Assembly: GCA_000320545.1 (NCBI GenBank)
Contig: ADNK01003008.1
Coordinates: 1-52,500 of the forward strand
Source of the DNA: Bigelowiella natans CCMP2755
Lineage: Eukaryota > Cercozoa > Chlorarachniophyceae
Length of the DNA stretch: 52,500 nt
Direction of reading: 5' to 3'
How positions within the stretch are numbered: the stretch's first letter is position 1; each line of letters begins with the position of its first letter. The notes beneath the pieces were generated by a model. That model had not been told where the DNA came from. It did not search any database and worked only from the letters and a program-made list of their open reading frames with translations. Both the position numbers and the translations under genes were made by a program. Shown here piece by piece: positions 34,306-45,979 of the stretch.

Positions 34306-37300
34306 GGCTACTACCCTGAGAATGGAGAATGCTCGGTGGTTACTTCAGTTTCTGACACATGTCAATAAAAGTCATCCCTGTTCGATCTTGTATTAAGAGT
34401 AAACATACCTATATATTAGGTAAAATTAAAGAAAATTAATAAATTTTTTCGTATAGATCTACATGTACATGTATATATTTTTTCGGTGTTTCTGTTTTTC
34501 TTTTTCCCAGAAAATTCTTTTGGGAAAATGTCGCATCTCATTACCAAACATCGTGAATCGTAGGAGCACTACAATCAAAAATCCATGCCATTCCATGTTT
34601 TTGGTAGAACCATCACATTGCTTTTTTGACAAATCAAGACCGAGCACCGAGGCGCCAAGGTGGGGGTAGGGTGTCACTTTGATCGGCGCGAACTGCTCTT
34701 GCATCATTGTCACAAGAGAGCAAGCAGAATCATGCAATCGCTGCATCGCGTTGATTGCACAGAGCATGGACGTGCTGACGGCAAATTTTGCAACAAAAGC
34801 AGCAGCGCGCTGATGGCCATCCGTGATGAACAACAAAACGCGCTAGCTTGCGCAATCTGAGGCAAATGTGGAACGCAAGAATGTCACGGTAAGGCTTCAA
34901 TGGACAATGCGCAATGATGATCGATGAACAAGCTGCGCGCATGCTGATTCGCTGCTCCGTTTCCCGAGAGTGGTGTCCTCGAGCGCGCGCTTTCGTGATG
35001 AATCAATTCGACGGCGATGAGAAACAGGACATCTCATCTCTGCGGTCACTGCTCTTGGTTTGAATGGTCATTGCAAAGTTTTGCAGCTTTCTTTTTTCCG
35101 GCGGCAAACTGACGTGTGTGGACATTGTGTCCACATGCGTGCACGCGCAAGGAACACATGCACCTGTGACGCTGCGTGAATGCGCTTGCGTCGATCTTCC
35201 TGTCCTTGCAATGACTTTTTGTTGTTGCTTGCATGCATGTGCAATGCCAGAGAACAAGCTGCGCTGTGTGCAAGTGTGAGCAGAACGCTCACATTGCCTG
35301 CAGCCTGCCGTGCACATCACCATGAAGACGCACATCAACACGTCATTCAATGCACTCTGGTCCATCAACGTTCAATGTGCGCACGTCGCACTTCGATCCG
35401 CACTGTCATCAGCGCACCTCTCAATGATCGATTTCACAGCTAGACGCACACGCGCCGCACGCTGACACGTGTGGTGCGCTCTCAGCGCACCTGCTGCAAT
35501 TTGACGACGTCACGTTGATGCGCTCATGCACGCGCACATCTGTTGCTCTAGGCGCACATGCACACGTGTGTTGCACGTGTCATGCGTCTTCGCACGCATG
35601 CCAGGTGTGTGTGCGCCATCTCTAGACCTAGGCAATTGACGCCAAACAGGTGACAGACACACGAACATCATCTGTCCATTTCGATTGCACGAGCTGACGA
35701 ACAACAGACACAGCAATGCACTGCGTGTGTCATGCACGTTGTGCATTGCATGTCCATCATGAGCACACCTTCCAATTTCACGGACTGCCTCATGTGCTGC
35801 ACGCTGATCAACATCAATCCATTCATTTCAATTTTGGATCATCGACATGCATGAAGCTAGGCTTTTCATTGCACTGCTCACAATGGACACAGCAACACAC
35901 TGTGCACATCATGCAAGTTGTGCATTGCATGTCCATCATGCGAGCCATCCTCTGTTGCCGGTTCATTGCAGTGATGCATTGGCACACGTTCCATGGAATC
36001 ACAGCATCCGGCGCTTGTTGATCTCGCATGCATGCACGCGTGACACCTGGCTAACTCTAGAACTCCACAACTGCTAGACTAGGCACAGTTGGACAGTCGA
36101 TTTGATGTGTGTGCACGTGCATGATTTGGCCGCAGCATGTCAACGTTTTCACACGTGTGTGGAACTCACACATCAAACATCAAAGCTAGAAGGAAAAAGA
36201 TGGCTGATTCTCCGCATCCATGAAAGGACAAAGTGCTTGGTTTCGGGTGTGAATGGATGCATGTGACGTTTACTTTCGGCATGCTTTTGCAGTTCATGGA
36301 CCATGAGCCAGTGTTGGCAGAAAACTGAGGCATTTTCAAAGAAACATGCTGGGGTTTGGCCACAACAGAGCCGCTCGAGGGCAGCAAATGATTGACTACA
36401 GAGTCTGAGAGGATCATGCCTTCAGGTGTTCACGTTCATCTGCTCTCATGGTTACCGCTTGTCGAAATTTTAGATGGTTTCTTTTAGACGCTCCGAAGGT
36501 CTCTTGGCTCTAGCCCGAGCATGAGGTGCCTCTGCTGGTCACGTGTAGTGGTTCGGGGCTGCAAGCTTTCTCATTCCCTCTGAAATTTTCACACTTCTTG
36601 ATTGATTCCATGAGACGCGCTTTGTGCAAAATTTGGTCAAAGTAGTTTGTTGCTACGGGGTGATCACCCATTCCATGTGAGCTTTGTGCAAATCCGGTCC
36701 GTTTGTCCAAATGGTCTTGTGACAGGTTCTTTCTTTCTTTGTTCATTGTTCATTGTTCATTGTTCGTTGTTCTTGTGTTGTTAATTTTGGCCAGTTGATG
36801 GTTCAATTGCATCTATCAATGGGGCTTCTTGGGTCCATCGTAGATCTATGCGGTAGTAGACTACTACGAATTTTTGCAACGCGATCTGCGTGAGGGTGTG
36901 GAGAAAGGCCCCTGCGGAAGAAAGTCGGTTCATGGTTCAGAAGAATTTCAAAATGGACATCCTGAGTGTGAAATGAAGAATAAATTCGTGCAGTATCTCG
37001 AGGTATCATTGTCGTACCACATAATGCCGCGTGTATGTGTAAAGAGGTTCACTATTTATTTGTCTTAATTGGGGGGGAAACGAGATCTGACGCCTGACGC
37101 CCTATGACTCTGTGCGATGATGACGCTATAGTCAAAAGAAACAAGCGTTTTTACCACATCTTCCAAAGAAATTCCAATTCGATTTCTTCGCTTTTTTGCG
37201 TGCCGGGAGCGCGCTACGGATTACTTTTTCGAAAATTGCGTTGCATTATTCTCTCCAGGCAAAATATCTTTCTTCACCGTTTTTTTTAAATAGATCTACT

Positions 37301-37595
37301 CGCAGCTCAGATATGATTTGATGTGATGAAAATCCCGTGAAGAGCTGATTCTTCTTCGTTACATGTAGCTCCGCAAATGAATGACACCAAAATGTGCGGG
37401 AGTTCTTTTTCTAAAAACGAAGTGGCGGTGTGCCCACCTGACTCCATACCAAATTCTACCTGCGACATGGAAAAAGTGCAAAATGCGTGATTTTTCGCCT
37501 GGATATACAACGAAATTATCTCTATCGGGCCAAAAAAAGAACGTTAACTCCGAAGAGACACTGACTCCCGGACATAATTCAAAATCCTCTTATCC
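34306..37595. other. 3.3-kb spacer with TGCA/CATG/CTAG-rich core and short repeats
   Basis: No supported gene. At 34.9-36.2 kb the sequence is dense in GTGCAC, CATGCA and GCGCAC words. The 16-mer TTGCATGTCCATCATG occurs at about 35745 and 35927, within a longer repeated segment that includes GTGCATTGCATG. A GTTCATT heptamer is tandemly repeated at about 36740-36770. A plus-strand open stretch at 36874-37002, bounded by a possible donor, looks weakly coding but could not be joined to anything. Confidence 0.6.
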
Positions 37596-39438
37596 ATGAA
37601 CTCTATCGTCACACCGCCATCGCCCAGACGAAGCTCCTTAAAGAGGAATTCGATGATCACGGACTTCGACGAGAAATCATGGCCATTTAGCACCATGCTT
37701 GCAGATAGCGTGAACCCTTTCGATACATGGGTAAACGATGAAACGCTACTTTCGAGCTACAATTCTGAGAGAAAACGATGCGATAGTAACATGCAAGCCC
37801 TGAAAAAAGCGAAGATTGTCAAAGACGAACAATTTTTCAAAACTCATAATGAAATACTCACAGAAGAATTACAAGAAGCCAAAAGAAGAACCCAAGAGGT
37901 AGAAGAAAAATTGAAAAAGATGGAATTAAAAATGAAGTCTCAGGAGTCCAAGGCGAGGAAAAATATAAGGGATAAAAATACTAGAATAAAGATTTTAGAG
38001 GGAAAATTAAAGAAAGCAGAAAAGTCAGAGGCAAAGTATAAAGAAATGCACTCAAAGCTCAAACTGCATAATATTCAAAACCGTCAGATCGAGGTATTGC
38101 ACACTAAACTTTTTGTAATTTTGCACGAATAGTTACACGTTAACGAAATCATTTTAGGATAAACTCTGGAGCTATACTTCGGACACAAATGAGTTCAGAT
38201 ACCCTCCCAGCATCCAAAACATGTTGAACGAAAAATGGAAAGAACTGCTCATTCAAAACGCGAGTACAATAATGATTAAGTTGGACAACCGTCAACAATA
38301 CACGATCGATTTCTTAAGTATGACCCAACAGAACAATAAAACTGGATTTCGTCGACGCATTAAGATGACGACACGGAAAGATTTATTTGACACAAAGTGG
38401 ACAAGAACCTGGGAATGCAACATCGACGACTCCAGCACAGGATGGGTAGCATACTCTGAGGAGAACCAAAAGAAACTTCGTGCGGTTTATGATGAAACCT
38501 TCATTTTGACCGGGATTATTAACGAACGTAAGTTTGAAATCGACTTCAACGATATGACTCACAGAGAGGAAGGCCTAACGATGGACACATACAAAGTAGT
38601 GTTTCCCAAGCCGTTACTAGACCATAATGATTTTTCAAAAACACCCATCCCTTCGATGACTAGTAGACCTGAGCGATCGGTATCATCAATACTTTCTCCA
38701 TCGGCGAAGGCACTTATTCCACTAATAGATTGCACAGCCGGAGATTGGATTGACCGAAATCAGGGTGCATCGCTGGGAATACCTATACCTCCACAAGCGG
38801 TCGAAATTGGGCAGCAGCGACAGTCAAATCTAGCATCCTCGTCGAGATCCCAAATCCCCTCAACATCTTCCGAATCTCAGGGACAGATAAAACGTACGCT
38901 GACTTCATCGACTCCTATTTCAAAGGACGCAAGTGAATACGTATTTGTGTTTGGCCAGTTTTTCCTCAATTGCGACAAAGATCTAAAAAAAAAGGTGAAC
39001 ATTACAAGGATCGATGCATACGAAACCCCGAAATTGACATCGCAATATCTGATGATGAAGTCTAAAATAGAGCATGGTTTAATGCAAGAAGGACTCATCA
39101 GCGAGGAGATGTGGGTCTACCATGGGACGAAGTCCACACGAATAGACGACATAATGTCAAGTGGTTTCAAAATTGGGGGAATAGACGCTGTAAAGGCCAA
39201 CGGAAGCGCTCATGGCCTCGGAATCTACACGTCAAAGACCCCGATGGATCCGATAAAATACTCTTCGGTAGGAGTGTGTCGGCATCGAAAGAAAAAAGGA
39301 ATGATCATCATGGCACGATCGATTGTTGGGAAAAAAGATGTGCACTCATGGAGCCCCACCAGCAACAAAGACTGGATGGTATTTCGAAGATCAGAACAGC
39401 TTTTACCCAGCTACGTGGTTCACTATGAGTTTTCGTAA
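37596..39438 (+). CDS. WWE-WWE-PARP domain ADP-ribosyltransferase, 592 aa
   Basis: Two exons, 37596-38093 and 38158-39438, with a 64-bp GT-AG intron in phase 0. Residues 1-60 are Ser/Pro-rich, and about 60-166 form a charged coiled coil (EELQEAKRRTQEVEEKLKKM). Two WWE-like modules follow: the first includes YPPSIQNMLNEKWKELL and YTIDFLSMTQQNN, the second WTRTWECNIDDSSTGWVAYS and FEIDFNDMTHREE. WWE modules bind ADP-ribose units or mediate protein contacts. The C-terminal PARP catalytic domain has WVYHGTK (His at about 488), HGLGIYTSK (Tyr), and NKDWMVFRRSEQ, where an Asp stands where PARP1 has its catalytic Glu. This predicts mono- rather than poly-ADP-ribosylation, by family knowledge. The domain order resembles PARP11/14-type proteins. 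Confidence 0.9.
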
Positions 39439-40327
39439 AGTTTAGACGCTTTTAACCGTCTGTAAGATATTAACGCATTCAAGCCTATCGCTGCTTCAAA
39501 GAAAGGGTAGGTAATATAAAAGGTGTCCAGAACATTTTCATCCGCAAGAAGATTGCATTCCATCTCAGCGTTGTCTATAAAATGTTCCTAAAACTAGTCG
39601 TTGGCACTGACATCGAGCCCGTTTTTCGAGCATTAGGAAGTATGTAACAGAATTCTTGCTATTAAGGCAAACGATAACAAAGATCGCGATAGCTCGCGAA
39701 TGTGTTATTTAATAGATATAGAACATCAGAACAGCATTCTCGCTATCAAGGCCAAGAATATGATAGATCGTGGTAGTTAGTAAATGTATTTTTATTAGAC
39801 GCAGTATCAGATATGTATAAATCAGATACCACTACTAGTCAAAATTAGAGATTGTTGAGAATGTAGCCAATTCTTTGCTTTGTTGTTGATTACTAACGTA
39901 ATGTAGTTAATCATAACTTGCCAAGTCTCAAATTCACAATTTATAATTTGTGGCATTGTTCGAAAGGCGTACGGCAAATATAGCTGAAGGACGGCGTTTT
40001 TTAAAAAACACATATATTGGTATATTTGCACATGCACTAAATCTACAGATGCACACATAGCACATGCTAGCATGCTAGCATGTCGTCCGGCTCTTACATA
40101 ACCTCTACGGCGCGTATGATAATGATGCAGTCGTGTGCCATGTGTATGCTGGCTATACATAAGTAAACAGTTGGATGGTAATGATGCTTTCAAAATATTA
40201 AGAATACTGGCACTTATTTTTGTGCAATACGCGCTACCGTACGCTCACGCGCGACAAGACGTCGTATCGACATGATGTGAACTTGACGTTACTGAGCAAA
40301 CGCGTCGCTAGATATCATGACTTCATT
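39439..40327. other. Spacer between convergent PARP and K+ channel genes
   Basis: No gene seen. Two diverged copies of a segment around ACAGCATTCTCGCTATCAAGG / ACAGAATTCTTGCTATTAAGG (about 39645 and 39730) form a short imperfect direct repeat. CATGCTAGCATGC words occur near 40066-40084. Confidence 0.6.
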
Positions 40328-40914
40328 CTACTGTAACTCAAGCATCGAAGCAGTTTTTGCTTTGTGCATCGCGTTTCGGAGTTGGCCACGCAATCGCTTG
40401 GTACGGCCTTCATTTTCTTCTACTATATCACAACGATCGATAAAACCGCTGCGACTTCGGTCAGCCTTTTTAAACTCATGCTGGATGGCCTGTGTACGTT
40501 AAGGACGAACTCAGGTGCTTTTTTGGAACAAAATAGCTCAATGAAAAGAAAAAGAAAAGGAAGGAAAACTCTTTACGCTTACGATCTGTTCTCCCTAGAA
40601 TTCAAGCAGCAAAAATGCTTTATGATATGTTTTAACCGCAGGGTTTCCCCCGCGAATCAGACGCGAATCGCTCTGTTTAAAAACACTAAAAATCCAATCA
40701 TATCGGCATATGCTACCAGCAACGTCGCTACGTCGGCCTCAGAGGACAGAAGGCCGAGTTCATCGAGGCAAATGAAGACAAACTCAGCCATGTCTATCCG
40801 GTTGTCGTTGTTCACATCACCGAGCTCCAGGAAACGATTAAAATCCTACGAAAGATCGTCAGTTTCAGGCATTAGTGCATGGAAATATGTAAATGGTGTG
40901 CGCGCCCGCGTGTT

Positions 40915-40945
<31 letters not shown>

Positions 40946-42318
40946 GTTTGTATCACCACCGGATTCATTGCAAACTGGTTTCTTTGCTACCATGATGATG
41001 ATGATACTCTAATCTCCATCTTCACCATTATTCTATTTGCTTCTCACTACGTGTGCTGCTAATGATAGAACCTCACCTGCTGCGTCATCTTCTCATCAAT
41101 CATAGCTAGGATTTTCCTCCTCCTGCATTTCGCACACACACACACACACACACGCACGCACACACACACACACAACAGCATCATCCTCAGCTTCCGCTGC
41201 TAGACCAAAGGCCGTACGAAAATGCCTACTACTACTACTACTACTACTACTACTATCATGCTGCTAATACCTAATAACACCCGCCCAAACATTGAGACCG
41301 GTGGTAATCATAGCCCCGAACGAGAAAACCGATAGAACCACGACTTTCATAAGTGAATTTTGCAGGGGAAAAGCAGCGAAGATGTGATGAAACAGGCTGC
41401 TGGGTCATCATAATAGTGCTTAGAAATCATTATCGATCGTTATTGCCAAGCTTATTTAAGCTGTTTTGTAGGATTCGTCGATGTAAGATCAAGAGTTTAA
41501 GTATATATATATATATATATATATATATTGTGGAGAACATCATTGTGGTGTTGTCGCGAGAGTAGCGAGTAGTATATACACGCGCGCATACACAGTATGC
41601 GATGATGGCGGCTAGTACTGTGAGTAGAGTTGATTAATTATCTCTTATTACAGAAGATTGCCCAGATTTTTGTGTCCCTGTCATCGTGCATTTTCGAGGC
41701 GTTCTCGTCTCCATACCCAACGGTAGAGATCGTAACCGTCACCTGCGAGGCGGGGGAAAATATATGAGTCTGTGCATGCTTTACATAGGAAATTTCATTC
41801 GTTTGGATTGCATCTCTGAGCCGTGGCGCATTTGGGTGGTGATTGCGATTTATTTTTCCAGGTAGCCTTACGAAATAGAACGCATTCAGCCATTCCAGAC
41901 CTCCAACGAACTTGGTGACGATACGGGGGGAGGGGGGAGGGTTAGCAGGGACATTAGGTTTTGAAAATCGTGGCTTGTACGAAAAGAGACGGAAAACTAG
42001 AATAAAAAAGAATTCTGTTTGAGAATGCAAGCATCGTCATCGTTTTTCTGCTGCAAGCAAGTTAGTACATATGCGTTGGTTCAAACGTGTGACTTAATAT
42101 TAGTGAATTCAGGCACGGGGTTAAGGATGCTGCTATCTTACCACGCTCCATCCAACGCCCACGATATAAATGGCAAGAAACAACGATATGATGATAATGA
42201 TGCCGACTCGGACTTCTCTTTTCTGTAAATCATAGGAATAACAACAGCGCATGGGCACGCCTTCAGCGCTACGATTTTTGTATACCCTTTCGAATTTTCA
42301 CGTTGGAAGTCTCGCATT

Positions 42319-42349
<31 letters not shown>

Positions 42350-42392
42350 AAGAGAGGGAGAGGGAGAGGGAGAGAGAGAGAGAGAGTCGACG

Positions 42393-42441
<49 letters not shown>

Positions 42442-42693
42442 AGCGCATGTCTGTACACACGGACTTCGAATAATGAGAAGCTAAGTATTTAAACGTGGTG
42501 AACGGAGTCCCCACCCTCTCCCATTGACTGGTTAAAGCATTCCGTGCTAGTGCTACTACGACTGCTACTACTAGGATACCGACGATTACCCCCTTCCTAC
42601 GCAGAATTTGCCGGAGACCGTGATCTCTCCCCTCGCTGTCAACAGTAGTTGTGTCCTTTGGAGAAGAGATAGATAGATAGGTAGAGAGAGGGG

Positions 42694-42725
<32 letters not shown>

Positions 42726-42848
42726 GAGACAGAGAGAAGCACGCAATGAGGAAGAAGAAAACACGATATTTTTGCAACGACTGTTGCTCATCAATTACGT
42801 ATGCATACGCTCATCGTGCTTCTTGCTGCAGCACAACGGTACGTACAT

Positions 42849-42926
<78 letters not shown>

Positions 42927-44153
42927 CAACAGAAAAAAAGAAGGATTAGTCACTACATTAATCCCTCTTAGCTCTTGCAGGAACACCGCCTGATGAGCAT
43001 CGAACATCGACTCGAAGAGATCCGCAATCAACGCGCCGACCAAAAACAACCCAAGATATATCAGTATGATTGTGCACAATTTCCCCGCGCGCGTCTCGGG
43101 AGCAATATCACCATATCCAACGGTCTAAATAGTGTTTATGATAGAAGTTATCAGAAAGGGGCTATGGTAGATCGAGCAGTGTCTGGTTAGTGGCGTGTTG
43201 TTGGCAAAGGACGTTCATATCACAAGAAAGTAAGCATGAAGAACAGGAAGAAACCCAAGGACTGGTATCGGTGAAAAGCAGAAATCAGAGAGGAGGTTTA
43301 TTTGATTGTAACCAAACATCATCGTCAAAGTGATCTACTCGATGGGTATGGTTATCACAGAGTGAGGACAGCAGCAGTTATCTGTCTTCCTAATCACATA
43401 TTCCCTTTTCGTTGATTTCCCCAGGTTCAAACTAATCCCTACTAATGGATGCATGAGAACAACCAAACTACCGTGAAAGTTATGGTGACGAAGTAGCAAA
43501 TATCCAAATAAGACCTGCGATAAGGTGGATCTTCGTGAGAACATAATGCTCGAAAATGCGAAAGTAGAAATGAAATTAGAATTGAATGGGGAGAGTACAA
43601 GGGGAGGTCAATTATCATATGTAAAACATCTGAAATATGTTTTCCAATGAACAGCGGGAGCGCTAGTGTGCAAGTTCCTTTGTAAAATATCAGAACGGCG
43701 CTGTTACGAATTACCATCCTTCCGATAAACGATAGCACGTGATGGCGACCGCAAAGTAGAGAAAGAGTGTTACGAAACATCGAAAGTAAGGATTCATGTT
43801 CTTCCAGCCAACCCAGAATCGCTCTACTATTGATTCATCAGTGCTGCTCCATCCCTTACTGCCTCGATAAGAAACAATTCAATTAGATAATCGGAAAGCT
43901 GTCGGATGGATTTTTGGACTGACGATAGCGGCTCTCTAGCGACGTGGGGGTTATTGATGGGCCCGTTCTGTGAAAGCTTGACCTCCTTCCCGTCTCCGCC
44001 AGCTGTTGTGCCCAGCTGCGAGTACATCTTCTGCCTCTCAAAGAAAGGGCGCTTCAGCTTGGAGGTAGGGGCTTGGGCCAAGCCAAGTTGATGTCGATAT
44101 TTTCGGGACCCAGCTTGTGTATTGGGTTCCGAAATATGTACAGAAATAACCAT
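40328..44153 (-). CDS. Two-pore-domain K+ channel with two EF-hands (TPK type), 11 exons, 423 aa
   Basis: Minus-strand exons: 43860-44153, 43715-43800, 43472-43514, 42957-43124, 42515-42655, 41872-41910, 41652-41742, 41271-41343, 41077-41122, 40717-40845, 40328-40489. They total 1272 nt and every phase closes. A cytoplasmic N-terminus of about 98 residues is followed by TM1 (FVTLFLYFAVAITCYRL), pore 1 with filter TVGYGD (142-147), TM2 (IILIYLGLFLVGALIADLF), TM3 (VIVGILVVAVVVALA), pore 2 with filter TVGYGD (264-269), TM4 (VVLSVFSFGAMITTGLNVW) and two EF-hands. Loop 1 (337-348, DVNNDNRIDMAE) is canonical. Loop 2 (380-391) ends in Asp instead of Glu. This is the layout of plant Ca2+-activated TPK channels, which sit in vacuolar or plasma membrane. 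The start lies 129 bp from a kinase pseudogene on the other strand. Confidence 0.94.
41130..41260. repeat. (CA)n and (ACT)n tracts in K+ channel intron
   Basis: CA run about 41132-41174 and ACT run about 41225-41256, filling the short intron between exons 41077-41122 and 41271-41343. Confidence 0.93.
42325..42437. repeat. (CA)n-(GA)n and (TA)n microsatellites in K+ channel intron
   Basis: CA run passing into GA (about 42326-42386), then TA (about 42397-42435). Confidence 0.94.
42661..42926. repeat. (GATA)n/(GA)n tract and perfect (CA)n-(TA)n-(TG)n palindromic compound repeat
   Basis: A GATA/GAGA tract lies at about 42665-42737. At about 42848-42925, CA changes without interruption to TA and then to TG. 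The CA and TG arms are reverse complements and the TA core is self-complementary, so the whole segment can form one hairpin or cruciform. Confidence 0.95.
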
Positions 44154-44282
44154 GAAAACACACTGAGATTTACCCCATGCGACAATCGATTCGCTTGAAA
44201 AACCAGATTCGAACAGCCGGAGCTGGAATCTTCAGCTGAGATGCTGAGATCGAAAGGGTGGTGTCATATCAAATGAACAATC

Positions 44283-45979
44283 ATGAGTGAGAACAAGAGC
44301 AGTAAGAACTTGGACCAAGTCAGGGATGAAAGCGAGGCTATGAGCCAAGAGGTAGAATGTACGAGTGAGAACAAGAGCAGTGAGAATGAGGATGAAAGCA
44401 ACGCTGAAACCCTAGCTCCTATGGACGAAGAGTGGTTCGGAAGAGAAAGTTGGAGAATATACTCTGATTGAAAGGATCGGTAGTGGCGCTGCTGGTATTG
44501 TGTTTTTGGCTACAAGGAATGGGGAAGTGGTAGCTGTAAAGATCCAAAAGAACTTTGAAGGATCAGAGCTGGAATTGATGGTTATGGGAGATTTGAAGGA
44601 ATGCCCTCACACAGTAAACGTTAGAGACAGAGTGTTATACCGCAAGTACTTGCACAGTGATGTCACCGAGGAGCCATCTGAGACTTCTGCAATTGTAATG
44701 GATTATTGCAGCAGAGGAATGCTTTTTCGTTATCCAGGTCGATTTAAGAATAGGATTGGGCTTGTTAGGTTTTAATTTAAACAGCTTGTCACAGCCGTCA
44801 AAGCTATGGAGGAAAAAAAAATCATTCAATCGCGATCTAAAGCCAGGAAATATAATGATAGCATAAAATGGAGAACTAAAAGTCATTGATTTTAGACATT
44901 GTGTATTTGGTGAAGAAGCAAAAGGCAAGAGATGCGGCACCCCAGGCTATTCAGCCCCAGAAATTTCAAGTGAGGCGCAATACAGCAGCAAAGTTGACAT
45001 CTACAGCGCAGGGGTTATCCTTTTTGAAATGCTATACGGTTATAATCCAGAACTTGGCATAGAAGAAAAAAGGGTTTTCCGGGAGAAAAGCACGCGCTGG
45101 ACTAAATGGTTAATTAAAAGAGGTGTTCTGAATCTAGAAAAAAGTGACAGCGCTCAACGGCTGCTGAAGTACCTTGATGGAAGTAATATTCGTACTCCAT
45201 TTATTCTTATCTGGGAAAACGGAAGAGAGACTAAGCGAAAGGCTTGCTACAAAACAGAAGAGGCCGTCCGCATTCTTGAGGAAAAAGGTGGAGGTGTGCG
45301 ATATGGAATATACAGACTGACTGGGATGGAGTTGATTGATGCAATGATGGAAGCAACTCCTGAAAACAGGTGGGACATTGACGATGTCAGAGGACACGAA
45401 TTTGTGGCCGACGCTCCTGATTATAACGAGGAAGAGCTTAAAGGAATGCTCGACGATATGGATCGGGAAATTAACCGTGATGCAACGCTTAGAGAAAATG
45501 AGCGTAAACAAAAGGAAAAGTTGGAGAATTTAGATTCTAAAAAGATGTTCAGATCGACGGGGGCTGCGGGGAAGGATGACTGTCCATTCTTCAATGTACT
45601 GAAACTTCTGAAACTTGAAGACGATTATGACGGGATCATTAAGAATATCGAAAAGATTGGGAAAAGAGTGCCTTATCGCCCTGAGTCTGCACTAATTAAG
45701 TGTCTCACAATGTTCAAATATAAGGATGATCCAGAGGAAACTCTTGGGAGACTCATTTGTATCTTTGAAAAAACGTGGAAAGTCGTGGTTCATAAGGACG
45801 TTGAGAGCTACTCGATTCGTGTGATATGCGACAAAGCAAATTTTCCCGACGTTGACGCCTTGCTGACGGTCTTTTGGGACGAAAAGAAGGAGGTTTCTAT
45901 TGTCGAGTTCAGGAATTTGATCTCAAGTTACTTCGAATTCCAACACTTTTTTGAGGGAGTTAGGTCGGAATATTTCTAG
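44283..45979 (+). pseudogene. Decayed protein kinase with C-terminal helical region
   Basis: The Ser/Glu-rich N-terminus from the ATG at 44283 runs out of frame before the kinase domain (frame change near 44425-44455). Recognisable parts follow: ERIGSGAAGIVFLATRNGEV (glycine loop), VVAVKIQ (Lys), the HRDLKPGN block (near 44828-44855, broken by one extra base), VIDFRHCVFG, GTPGYSAPEISS, KVDIYSAGVILFEMLYGYNP and ENRWDIDDVRGHEFV. In-frame stops lie at 44773-44775 and 44864-44866. The DFG motif is DFR. From about 45029 to 45979 the frame is open, including an insert in the C-lobe and a helical C-terminal extension of about 180 residues. A splicing explanation for the stops was tested and none fits. 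At least two stops plus two frameshifts make a pseudogene the best call, unless the assembly is poor here. Confidence 0.85.

Noticed and set aside
36874-37068. Plus-strand open frame ending at a possible GT donor (37003), upstream of the PARP gene
   Set aside because: No acceptor or downstream exon joins it in phase, and the PARP gene has its own good start at 37596.
44756-44788. Very short intron (about 21 bp) that could remove the stop at 44773 in the kinase pseudogene
   Set aside because: It would delete conserved residues before the QLVTAVKAM helix, is shorter than any intron in the window, and would not explain the other stop or the two frameshifts.
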